From Aquimarina litoralis (lineage in GTDB: Bacteria; Bacteroidota; Bacteroidia; Flavobacteriales; Flavobacteriaceae): a stretch of 39,361 bases of DNA. A model generated the notes under the pieces. It was not told the DNA's origin. It did no database searches and saw only the letters and a program-made list of their open reading frames with translations. Positions 6,696 to 15,048 of the stretch are shown one piece after another. The stretch covers positions 13,272 to 52,632 of the forward strand of contig NZ_WEKL01000004.1 of assembly GCF_019295435.1 (NCBI RefSeq), written 5' to 3'. The position numbers and the translations under genes were made by a program. Within the stretch, counting starts at the first letter, position 1. The number at the start of each line of letters is the position of its first letter.

Positions 6696-8699
6696 TTAGG
6701 CTGCTTTAGGTAGCGTAATACAAAATACACTTCCTTTACCCAAGATACTTTCAACTTGAATTTTACCTTGATTCAATTCTATAAGTTCTTTGCATATTTT
6801 AAGTCCAAGACCTGTACCCGTTTCATTTTCTGTTCCTTTTGTTGTAAAGGTATCTTCGGCAAATAATTTATTGAGATTGGCTGGATCGATACCTACTCCT
6901 GTATCCTCGAAACATATCTCATAATAATCTTCTTTTTCTTTAGCTACTAAAGCTATGGAATCGCCAGGATTACAAAATTTAATTGCATTTGCGATCAGAT
7001 TCTGTGCTACAATCCCAAACATATCTTTATCGGCAAAGATAATTGTGGGAGCTAATTTATTTATTAATTGAATGTCTTTCTTTTCAGCTTTTGGCTCAAA
7101 AAAGGAGAATTTATCAGTTATCACCTCATTGATATCAAAACTTACCGGTTTTGCATTCAGCTCTTTCATTTGGGACTTAGACCAATTCAAAAGGTTATTC
7201 AGAAGAATTGAGGTTTGGTGGGTTCTATTAGCTAATAGTGGAATTATTTCTTTAAATTCTTGATTAGAAATTGCATTATCTTTTAAAAGGTTCAGACTAC
7301 CATCCAACCCTAAAATTTCATTTTTTAGATCATGAGAAATAATAGAGAATAACTTATTTTTTGTCTCATTTGATTGATTCAGTTCTAAAATTAGATTTTT
7401 CCGATCTTTTCTAGTTTTAAAAATCATCATCAAAAACGCCAAAACTGCAATTAAAATAGCAATAGAAGCTACGGTAAACGTTTTATATCTAAATAATTTT
7501 ACTTCACTCTCTCTTTCTTTTCTTTCATTTTCATCTATCATTTTTAGGTGCTCAATTTCTGCTTGATGCCTCTTCTCTGCTCTTTGAATTTTTTCTGCCG
7601 AAATTTTCACCCTTTTCTTCTCCGAAAGTTCTTGAGATCTTTTCTGCCAGGCAAGTACCTTGTAGATATTGCCTTGTACGGAATCTAACTTAGCTGCGAT
7701 TTTATAATTTGCAATTAAATGCTCTGTAGGATCTATATCCTTTAAAGCTAAAAACTCTTCTCTGGCATGCTGTAAGAGGTCTGCTGATTTTTGATATTGT
7801 TTAGTTTCTAAAGCTATTTTTGCCATTTGCTGTTTAGAAATTATCAAGGGAATTGTGAGGGCAAAATTTTTAGTTTTAGCTCCTATATTCAATACTGTAT
7901 CGTAATATTTTTCCGAAATTCTATATTCTTTTTGATGCAATGCAATTTTAGCAAGGATATAATACGAATAGATCGTATATACGGGTAAACTATCATTTCT
8001 ATTTATATCTAAAGCAACATCAACAATTTCTTTTGCTTTTCGAGGCATTTTATGATTAATATACAGATAGGATAAATTGTTCATAAAAAGACCAATTCCT
8101 TTTTCGCCTTTTATATTTTTCATTTGTTCTATAGCCTTCTTGTAGTATTGTTCTGCTAATTCAAAATCTTCTAATTTAGAATATAGATCTCCCAAATAAT
8201 TATTCACTCGCGCAATACCATTTTTATCACTAATCTCTTTATAATATGTTTGAGATTCTAATAAATACTCTGCAGCTGCGGTTAAATTATCGCTATAATA
8301 TTCCAGAAAATAAAGGTTTTTGTAGGCAACGGCAAGACGCTTTTTATCTTTTAACTTTTTTAAAATCTTTATTGCCTCTTTATAACTTTGGCCAGCATAG
8401 AAATATTCATTTTGTTCACTGTAAGCTTCTCCTTGACTTATAAAAGCATCACTTAATATTAATGAATCTTTATATTTTCTAGCAGCTACAATAATTTTTT
8501 TTGAAAGAAAAAGCGCACTATCATTTTTTTTAGCAGCGATTAAATGATCCAGAAACTGTTGTGCTTTCAGCAATTGTTCGGTTCCTTCTATAGTTTCTTG
8601 AGCCCATATGTTATTAACACTATTTTGACCGTAAATAACAGATAGGCAACTACTTAAAAAGATAGCTAAGTAAATAATATGTCGGCAAAATGTATTCAA
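6696..8699 (-). CDS. TPR-sensor histidine kinase 1
   Basis: This 667-residue kinase starts with a signal peptide (about 1-24, ending YGQ). A periplasmic helical TPR array follows (about 60-350), then a coiled coil, one membrane helix at about 405-427 and a cytoplasmic kinase core. The phospho-acceptor is His456 in SHDLKNE. The ATPase domain has the N-box NLIANAIKF, the G1 box EDTGVGI and the G2 box GTGLGL. All catalytic motifs are intact. It is the first of three tandem paralogues (next at 8773 and 10967) with kinase cores far more alike than their TPR sensors. No receiver or DNA-binding domain is fused and no response regulator lies in the window, so its partner is unknown. Input is probably a periplasmic ligand or protein. 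Confidence 0.9.
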   Translation of the reverse strand: MNTFCRHIIYLAIFLSSCLSVIYGQNSVNNIWAQETIEGTEQLLKAQQFLDHLIAAKKNDSALFLSKKIIVAARKYKDSLILSDAFISQGEAYSEQNEYFYAGQSYKEAIKILKKLKDKKRLAVAYKNLYFLEYYSDNLTAAAEYLLESQTYYKEISDKNGIARVNNYLGDLYSKLEDFELAEQYYKKAIEQMKNIKGEKGIGLFMNNLSYLYINHKMPRKAKEIVDVALDINRNDSLPVYTIYSYYILAKIALHQKEYRISEKYYDTVLNIGAKTKNFALTIPLIISKQQMAKIALETKQYQKSADLLQHAREEFLALKDIDPTEHLIANYKIAAKLDSVQGNIYKVLAWQKRSQELSEKKRVKISAEKIQRAEKRHQAEIEHLKMIDENERKERESEVKLFRYKTFTVASIAILIAVLAFLMMIFKTRKDRKNLILELNQSNETKNKLFSIISHDLKNEILGLDGSLNLLKDNAISNQEFKEIIPLLANRTHQTSILLNNLLNWSKSQMKELNAKPVSFDINEVITDKFSFFEPKAEKKDIQLINKLAPTIIFADKDMFGIVAQNLIANAIKFCNPGDSIALVAKEKEDYYEICFEDTGVGIDPANLNKLFAEDTFTTKGTENETGTGLGLKICKELIELNQGKIQVESILGKGSVFCITLPKAA

Positions 8700-8772
8700 T
8701 ATAGTATTCTAAATATTGTGTAAACATATCAGCCCCTTTTAGATTATCCCTCTAACCTTAAATAATTTTTGA

Positions 8773-10749
8773 CTATGCTGCTTTTGGTAATTGCACGCAG
8801 AATGTACTTCCTTTTCCTAAAATACTTTCTACCTGTATTCTCCCTTTATTAAGTTCTATAAGTTCCTTACATATTCTTAAACCAAGACCGGTTCCTGTTT
8901 CATTCTCTGTTCCATTAGTAGTAAATGTATCTTCGGCAAATAATTTATTGAGATTAGCTGGATCTATTCCTACTCCAGTATCTTCAAAACAAATCTCATA
9001 ATGGTCTTCTTTCTCCCTAGAAACCAAGGCAATAGAATCACCAGGATTGCAAAATTTAATAGCATTCGCGATCAAATTTTGTGCTACGATTCCAAACATA
9101 TCCTTATCGGCAAATATCATAGTCTGATCTAATTTATTAATCAGTTGAATATCCTTTTTCTCCGCTTTTGGTCTAAAAAAGGTGAATTTATTACTTATCA
9201 CCTCTGTTATATCAAATTTTACTGGTTTAGGGTTCAACTCTTTCATTTGAGATTTAGACCAGTTTAAAAGGTTGTTTAAAAGAATTGAAGTTTGATGGGT
9301 TCTATTAGCTAACAAGGGTACTATCTCTTTAAATTCTTCTGCAGAAATTATATCTTCTTTCATCAAATTCAAACTACTTTCTAAACCATGGATTTCATTT
9401 TTCAAATCGTGCGAAATAATAGAAAAAAGCTTGTTCTTAACCTGATTTGATTCATTAAGTTCCTGAATATATCTTTTTCTTTCTTTTCTAGTTTTTATAA
9501 TTAAAAACATAAACACTAAAATCACAGCAATTACGGCTAAACTGATAAATGCCAGAAGTCGATACCTAAATAATTCTTCTTTTGTTTTTTGTTCTCTTTT
9601 TTCCTTTTCGTCTATTAATTTAAGTTGTTCTAGCTGTGCTTCGTATCTTGATTTAGTATTTTCAACTTTCTTTGTTGTTAAATCATTCATACGCTTATCA
9701 GAAAGCTCTTGATATTTTTTTTGCCATCCAATTGCTCCCAGCAAATTACCTCTTGTAGAATCAAGCTTAAATGAATACTTATAGTTTTTAAGTATTAATG
9801 AAGTAACATTTGACTTGATAAGATCTTCTCTTGCCACTTTCAAGTATTCTTCTGCTTTTTTATACTCATTTTGCTCCAAAGCAATGATTCCTAATTGTTG
9901 CTTGGCATTCATCACGATGATCTTAAAATTAGCTTGCGTACCTACACATTGGGTAGTATCGTAAAATCTTTTAGCTTTTTCATATTCTTTATTATACATG
10001 GCCACTTTTGCCATGATACTATAGGATTGCGCCGTATGTCGTGTATCATTTTCCGCCTTATTGACCACGATAGCTTCTTCTAATAGCTTCTGAGCTTCTT
10101 TTAACTTTCCTCCTTCTGTATACAACAAGGCCAAATTATTAATTGTTAAACCAACACCTTTAGTTTTCAGTCTTTTACTCAGATGCATTGATTTCAGATA
10201 AAATTTCTCGGCATTTGGAATATCATTCAATTCCTTATAAATAATCGCTAGGTTATTATAAGCAGCGGCAAGTCCAATACTATCTTTTAATTGCTCTCTA
10301 AGCAATTTAGCATCCAACAAGTGATCTGCTGCCAGTTCTATATTACCCTTGTTACGCTCTATAATATATCTATCATTACAGACCATAGCCAATCCATTTT
10401 TATCTTCTACTTTTTTAAAATAACGTGTAGCTTTTTCAAAGTTTTCATCAGACTCTAGATACTTATTCAGGTCATTATCTATGACTCCTTTTAATCTGTA
10501 TACAAAGCCTAATCCTTGGGTATATTCGATGTCATTTGCTATTTCGATTAATTGATCAGCTAAAGGTTCCGCTATATCAAAGCGATCCTCGTCTACAAAT
10601 TGCTGTAGCTTATTTACTTTACTATTAAATAACAAAGAATCTTTTAGTGTCTTAATTTGGGTAAGATCAATTCCAGTGAGTTCGGTTTGCGAATAGCAAA
10701 AAGAACTCATGACTGAGAAAATTAATACGGTGACGATTGCTTTATTCAT
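8773..10749 (-). CDS. TPR-sensor histidine kinase 2
   Basis: This 658-residue paralogue has the same architecture: signal peptide MNKAIVTVLIFSVMSSFCYS, TPR array, membrane helix, dimerisation helix with His447 in SHDLKNE, and ATPase domain. The frame is open to 10827, but I chose the ATG at 10749. That start begins directly with a good signal peptide and gives the same length as its paralogues; the longer form would add 26 residues ahead of it. Its last 110 residues are nearly identical to kinase 3 (VSREKEDHYEICFEDTGVGI is shared). It ends 73 bases before kinase 1, without a visible terminator, so the two may be co-transcribed. Confidence 0.9.
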   Translation of the reverse strand: MNKAIVTVLIFSVMSSFCYSQTELTGIDLTQIKTLKDSLLFNSKVNKLQQFVDEDRFDIAEPLADQLIEIANDIEYTQGLGFVYRLKGVIDNDLNKYLESDENFEKATRYFKKVEDKNGLAMVCNDRYIIERNKGNIELAADHLLDAKLLREQLKDSIGLAAAYNNLAIIYKELNDIPNAEKFYLKSMHLSKRLKTKGVGLTINNLALLYTEGGKLKEAQKLLEEAIVVNKAENDTRHTAQSYSIMAKVAMYNKEYEKAKRFYDTTQCVGTQANFKIIVMNAKQQLGIIALEQNEYKKAEEYLKVAREDLIKSNVTSLILKNYKYSFKLDSTRGNLLGAIGWQKKYQELSDKRMNDLTTKKVENTKSRYEAQLEQLKLIDEKEKREQKTKEELFRYRLLAFISLAVIAVILVFMFLIIKTRKERKRYIQELNESNQVKNKLFSIISHDLKNEIHGLESSLNLMKEDIISAEEFKEIVPLLANRTHQTSILLNNLLNWSKSQMKELNPKPVKFDITEVISNKFTFFRPKAEKKDIQLINKLDQTMIFADKDMFGIVAQNLIANAIKFCNPGDSIALVSREKEDHYEICFEDTGVGIDPANLNKLFAEDTFTTNGTENETGTGLGLRICKELIELNKGRIQVESILGKGSTFCVQLPKAA

Positions 10750-10797
10750 ACTATTTACTTTGGGGCTTAAATCAGATGAAATGCGTATTATTTTCAA

Positions 10798-10860
10798 CAA
10801 AATACACAAAAATATATCAAAATACAAAATATAGTAATCCTATTCTTACATTTATTTTAT
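10798..10860 (-). promoter_or_regulatory. Upstream region of kinase 2, duplicated ahead of kinase 3
   Basis: The block is alignable with 12987-13049 upstream of kinase 3; both have ACACAAAAA and TATTCTTACA in the same order and spacing. Read on the - strand it contains TATTTTTG (10814-10807), a match to the Bacteroidota TAnnTTTG -7 element 58 bases before the start. No well-spaced -33 element was found. Confidence 0.45.
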
Positions 10861-10966
10861 TAAAATTAACATCTATATATAAATCAGCCAATATTTATAA
10901 TCAACTGATGTACAAAAGGTTTAAAAAAAGGCATGTGATTTCTGTATTTTCTTAGTTTATTGCATA

Positions 10967-12940
10967 TTATGCAACTTTGGGAAGCGATATGGAAAACGTA
11001 CTTCCTTTTCCTAAAGTACTTTCTACTTTAATATTTCCTTTATTAAGTTCTATAAGTTCTTTGCAAATTCTAAGTCCAAGACCAGTTCCTGTTTCATTCT
11101 GAGTACCATTTGTTGTAAATGTATCTTCAGAAAACAATTTTTTAAGGTTATCTGGATCTATTCCAACTCCGGTATCTTCAAAACATATCTCGTAATGATC
11201 CTCTTTTTCTCTTGAAACTAATGCTATAGAATCGCCAGGATTACAAAACTTTATCGCATTTGCAATAAGGTTTTGAGCTACTATACTTACCATATCCTTA
11301 TCTGCAAAAATCTTAGTAGTATCTAAGTTATTAATAAGTTTAATATTTTTCTTCGCAGCTTTAGGTCTAAAGAATGCAAATTTATTAGATATGACTTCCG
11401 TAATATCAAAAGATATTGGTTTTGCATTTAGCGCCTTCATTTGTGATTTTGACCAATTTAACAAGTTATTCAGCATAATCGATGTTTGATGCGTACGATT
11501 GGCAAGTAAAGGAAGTATCTCGTCAAACTCAATCTTAGAAATTGTATTTTCATTTAGTAATTTTAAAATATTATCTAAACCAGAAACTTCATTCTTTAAA
11601 TCATGAGAGATTATGGAGAATAACTTATTTTTCACCTGATTAGATTCATTTAATTTTTTAATAAGTCTTTTTCTTTCTCTTCTATTTCTTATTATAATTA
11701 CTAAAATAATCGATATTCCTATCAAAACACCAAGTGTAAGAAAAGTAAACATCCTATACTTAAATAATTCTGTTTTAGTCTGTTGTTCTCTTTTTTCTTG
11801 GGCATCAATCATTCTTAAATTTTCAAGTTCGGCTTTATACCTTGTCTCTGCTCTTTCCATCTTCTTTGTGGACAGTTCTATCATTCTCTTATTCGAGAGT
11901 TTTTGGTGTTCTTTTTGCCAAGCCAAAGCTCCTGCGAGATTTCCTCGTGCAGAATCTAATTTTGAAGAAAATTGATAATTTTTCATTAACAACTGTACCA
12001 TTCCATGGTCTTTAGATTCCTTTCTAGCTGCTGTCAATAACTTTTCTGCTTCTTTATAATTCTTCAACAACATTGCTAGGTATCCGAGTTGCTGTTTATT
12101 ATCTACGGTAAGAAGATCAAAATTCGTATCCTTTGAGATTGATAATGATGTTTCATAATATTCTTTCGATTTTTCATAATCTTTCTCATATAGTTCTACT
12201 TCTGCCATAATACTATATGTATGCGCGATAGAAGCATTAATACTGTCTTTCATATTAATTGCTAATGCCTCTGGCAGCATGGCTCTAGCTTTTTTAGGTT
12301 TACCATTTTGCAAATAAATGAATGCAAGATTATTCATAACCATTCCAATATTATGAAGCATCCCTATTTTTTTTCTGGTCATAATCGCTTTATCAAAATA
12401 CCTTTCAGACTCCTCTAGATTATCTAAACCAGCATAATGACTTGCTAGATTATTATATATAATAGCCAAACCAGCACTATCTCTTAATTTTTCATTATAC
12501 ATTTTTGCCTCTAACAAGTAGTCTACACTTTTTTCAACATTACCACGATGACTTTCTAGCACAGATCTAGTATTGAAAACATCTGCCAAGCCTTTTATAT
12601 TATTGCTTTTTCTAAAACTATTTTCTGCATTTTCATAGCTTCTTATAGCTTTTAGATATTTTTTAGTTCTTTTGAATAACCGACCTTGAATTAAAAATAA
12701 TTCCCCAAGACCATTATCATAATTTAATTCTTTACCTTTTTCAATTAGACCTTGAGAAAACTTTACCGCCTCATCAATCTTCTTATCTTTAATCAGCTTA
12801 TTAAGAGAATCAATTTCTTCTCTAAATTGTAACGTATCGATTATATGCTCAAAATTGTGAGAGGGAACATAACCATTCTCTTGGGCAAAAGTGTACCCTT
12901 GGAGAAGTATTATAACGATGGATAAACGAATTTTCTGCAT
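10967..12940 (-). CDS. TPR-sensor histidine kinase 3
   Basis: This is a 657-residue kinase with signal peptide MQKIRLSIVIILLQGYTFAQ, several TPR units (about 60-330), one membrane helix (about 394-418) and His446 in SHDLKNE. A complete ATPase domain follows (NLIANAIKF, EDTGVGI, GTGLGL). It is the most diverged of the trio in the dimerisation helix (NEVSGLDNILKLLNEN), while its ATP-binding half is almost that of kinase 2. It is separated from kinase 2 by 217 bases that carry the kinase 2 promoter region, so it is probably its own transcript. No cognate regulator is encoded nearby. Confidence 0.9.
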   Translation of the reverse strand: MQKIRLSIVIILLQGYTFAQENGYVPSHNFEHIIDTLQFREEIDSLNKLIKDKKIDEAVKFSQGLIEKGKELNYDNGLGELFLIQGRLFKRTKKYLKAIRSYENAENSFRKSNNIKGLADVFNTRSVLESHRGNVEKSVDYLLEAKMYNEKLRDSAGLAIIYNNLASHYAGLDNLEESERYFDKAIMTRKKIGMLHNIGMVMNNLAFIYLQNGKPKKARAMLPEALAINMKDSINASIAHTYSIMAEVELYEKDYEKSKEYYETSLSISKDTNFDLLTVDNKQQLGYLAMLLKNYKEAEKLLTAARKESKDHGMVQLLMKNYQFSSKLDSARGNLAGALAWQKEHQKLSNKRMIELSTKKMERAETRYKAELENLRMIDAQEKREQQTKTELFKYRMFTFLTLGVLIGISIILVIIIRNRRERKRLIKKLNESNQVKNKLFSIISHDLKNEVSGLDNILKLLNENTISKIEFDEILPLLANRTHQTSIMLNNLLNWSKSQMKALNAKPISFDITEVISNKFAFFRPKAAKKNIKLINNLDTTKIFADKDMVSIVAQNLIANAIKFCNPGDSIALVSREKEDHYEICFEDTGVGIDPDNLKKLFSEDTFTTNGTQNETGTGLGLRICKELIELNKGNIKVESTLGKGSTFSISLPKVA

Positions 12941-12986
12941 AGTCTTGAATTTTGGACGAATCAGACAAAAAATATAATTTAATCCT

Positions 12987-13049
12987 CAAAGTACACAAAA
13001 AAGCATATAAAATCAAAATATTGTAGTTTTATTCTTACAAATTTTTATT
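12987..13049 (-). promoter_or_regulatory. Upstream region of kinase 3 (copy of that ahead of kinase 2)
   Basis: It shares ordered blocks with 10798-10860 (TACACAAAAA, ATATTGTAG-like, TATTCTTACA). The paralogous genes therefore duplicated together with their control region, or the region is kept for co-regulation. No exact TAnnTTTG element is seen in this copy. Confidence 0.4.
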
Positions 13050-13080
13050 GTTTTACCGTAAAATATGATTTATTCTATAC

Positions 13081-13115
13081 AAAAACAGCCTTTCAACTTA
13101 CGAAAGGCTGTTTTT
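13081..13115 (-). terminator. Terminator of the DUF885 gene
   Basis: A 14-base perfect stem (AAAAACAGCCTTTC / GAAAGGCTGTTTTT) has a 7-base loop and five T residues on the - strand side. It lies 24 bases after the stop codon of the gene at 13139. Confidence 0.85.
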
Positions 13116-13138
13116 ATCTTATTATTAATATACGCGTC

Positions 13139-15019
13139 TTATTGTAAACTTTCTGGGAGTTTCTGAACATCCGTCTTAGACTCTATCCATTCATCCACTA
13201 ATTCTTCTAATATTGTAAGTGGTACAGCTCCATTAGTTAAAATAATATCATGAAACTCTCTAATATCAAATACTTCATTTCCTAATTTAGTTCTAGCTTT
13301 TTCTCGTAATTCTAGAATTTTATTCATTCCTATCTTGTAGGCAGTAGCTTGTCCAGGCATTACAATATGACGTTCCACCATTTTCACAGCATCGCTTTCT
13401 GCATTTGGTGTATTATCGGTATAATACTTTATTCCTTCTTCTCGTGTCCATTTTTTCGCGTGTATTCCTGTATCCACAACCAATCGACAAGCTCTCCATA
13501 ATTCCATAGCCAATCTACCGAAATCAGAATACGGATCATTATATAAGCCTATTTCTTTTGGCAAAAACTCATTATACAAGCCCCAACCTTCAATATAAGC
13601 AGTATATCCTCCAAATTTTCTAAACTTAGGGATATCCTCTAATTCTTGGGCAATAGAAATTTGCATATGGTGCCCTGGAATACCTTCATGATAGGCAAGC
13701 GCTTCCATTTGATATATTGGCATCGCTTCCATATCATACAAATTAGCGTAATAAGTACCTGGCCTAGATCCGTCAGGAGTTCCTTGTTGGTAAAAAGCTT
13801 TTCCTGCACTTTTTTCTCTAAAGGGTTCTACAGCTTTCACAACAATATCAGCTTTAGGTTTTGTAATAAAAAGCTCATCCAATCTTGATTTCATATTATT
13901 GATTAAACCTGTTGCTCTTTTTAAATATTTAGCTCTTCCTTCTTTATCATTTGGATAATAAAATTTTTCATCCTCTTTCATGAACTTAAAAAAGTCTTGT
14001 AAAGAACCTTCATATTTGAGCTCTGTCATAATATCTTTCATTTCCTTATGGATTCTTGCTACTTCATCTAATCCCAATTGATGAATTTCATCTGCTGACA
14101 TATCTGTAGTGGTAGTTCTCATTAGGGCGTTATTATAGAATGCGGTTCCTTTTGGAAATTTCCAGGCACCATCATCAACAGTAGCTCTTTGCTGCTGATC
14201 TTCTAACAAGTGGATCAATTTATCATAAGCAGTTTTTACATCTTCCCTTAATGCATTTTCAGCTTGAGTAATTAAAGCAATTTTGTCTTCTTCAGAAATC
14301 TCAATTTTTTCTATTTTTTCTTTAAAATCAGCCAATAACGTGCTCTCATTATTTGATTCATCAAATGGTTTACCTGTAATCAAATTACGACAATCATTCA
14401 ATACCTTAGGAAAAACAAACTTTGGAGGAACAATACCATTCTTTTCTCTAATCTTGATATTCTCTATTTGCTGCGTAAACAACTCATCTATTCCTTTCAA
14501 TCTGGAAATGTAAGCTTCTGCATCACTTTTGTTTTCTATTTGATGCATATTGATCAAAAATGCAGGTATTTCAGCCTGCATTCCATACATTTGATTCACT
14601 GGATAATCATAAAACCTGTACTGAAAATCTTGTATGCTATTTTCGAGATCCTGTATCATTAAACGATAACTCAAACTAGTTGCCTTATTCAAATACTCTA
14701 TATCTACAGAGTCCTTCAAATATCGTAACCTCTTTTTTGACTTGTCCATATCATGCACAAGTTTTTTAGAGGAGATATCATCCCATTTTCCATAATCATC
14801 AGTTTTTACTCCTAAATATGTCTGCATCATAGGAGAGTCATCAATTTCTTCTTGAAATTGTGTTTCAAACCAATCATTTAGTTTTTTAGAATGTTTTTCT
14901 ATCTTTTGTTCATCTGAAATTTCTGGTATGATCTCTTTACTTTTATTTTTACAACCAACAATTACAAATAAGAAGGAAAAAAATATCGAAGTGATCGAGG
15001 TGATTTTTGTTCTACTCAT
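13139..15019 (-). CDS. DUF885-family lipoprotein, putative zinc peptidase
   Basis: This 626-residue protein has a lipoprotein signal (ITSIFFSFLFVIVGCKNKS, lipidated Cys about residue 23). The DUF885 hallmark HEGIPGHH lies at residues 444-451, and EGWGLYNE follows about 35 residues later. That pair gives the His and Glu ligands expected of a gluzincin-like metallopeptidase. Family members are full-length at about 550-620 residues, so this looks complete. It probably acts at the cell envelope on peptides. The CocE/NonD hydrolase lies 29 bases upstream on the same strand with no terminator between, suggesting a two-gene unit for extracytoplasmic peptide or ester hydrolysis. Substrate is unknown. 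Confidence 0.88.
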   Translation of the reverse strand: MSRTKITSITSIFFSFLFVIVGCKNKSKEIIPEISDEQKIEKHSKKLNDWFETQFQEEIDDSPMMQTYLGVKTDDYGKWDDISSKKLVHDMDKSKKRLRYLKDSVDIEYLNKATSLSYRLMIQDLENSIQDFQYRFYDYPVNQMYGMQAEIPAFLINMHQIENKSDAEAYISRLKGIDELFTQQIENIKIREKNGIVPPKFVFPKVLNDCRNLITGKPFDESNNESTLLADFKEKIEKIEISEEDKIALITQAENALREDVKTAYDKLIHLLEDQQQRATVDDGAWKFPKGTAFYNNALMRTTTTDMSADEIHQLGLDEVARIHKEMKDIMTELKYEGSLQDFFKFMKEDEKFYYPNDKEGRAKYLKRATGLINNMKSRLDELFITKPKADIVVKAVEPFREKSAGKAFYQQGTPDGSRPGTYYANLYDMEAMPIYQMEALAYHEGIPGHHMQISIAQELEDIPKFRKFGGYTAYIEGWGLYNEFLPKEIGLYNDPYSDFGRLAMELWRACRLVVDTGIHAKKWTREEGIKYYTDNTPNAESDAVKMVERHIVMPGQATAYKIGMNKILELREKARTKLGNEVFDIREFHDIILTNGAVPLTILEELVDEWIESKTDVQKLPESLQ

Positions 15020-15048
15020 TTTCTTGGGGATTTAAATGGTTTGGTAGT

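Noticed and set aside
8773-10827. Longer form of kinase 2 with 26 extra N-terminal residues
   Set aside because: The extra segment precedes a perfect signal peptide, and the shorter form matches its paralogues in length.
10737-10955. 72-codon + strand frame ahead of kinase 2
   Set aside because: It covers the kinase 2 promoter region and encodes low-complexity K/Y/I-rich sequence without motif.
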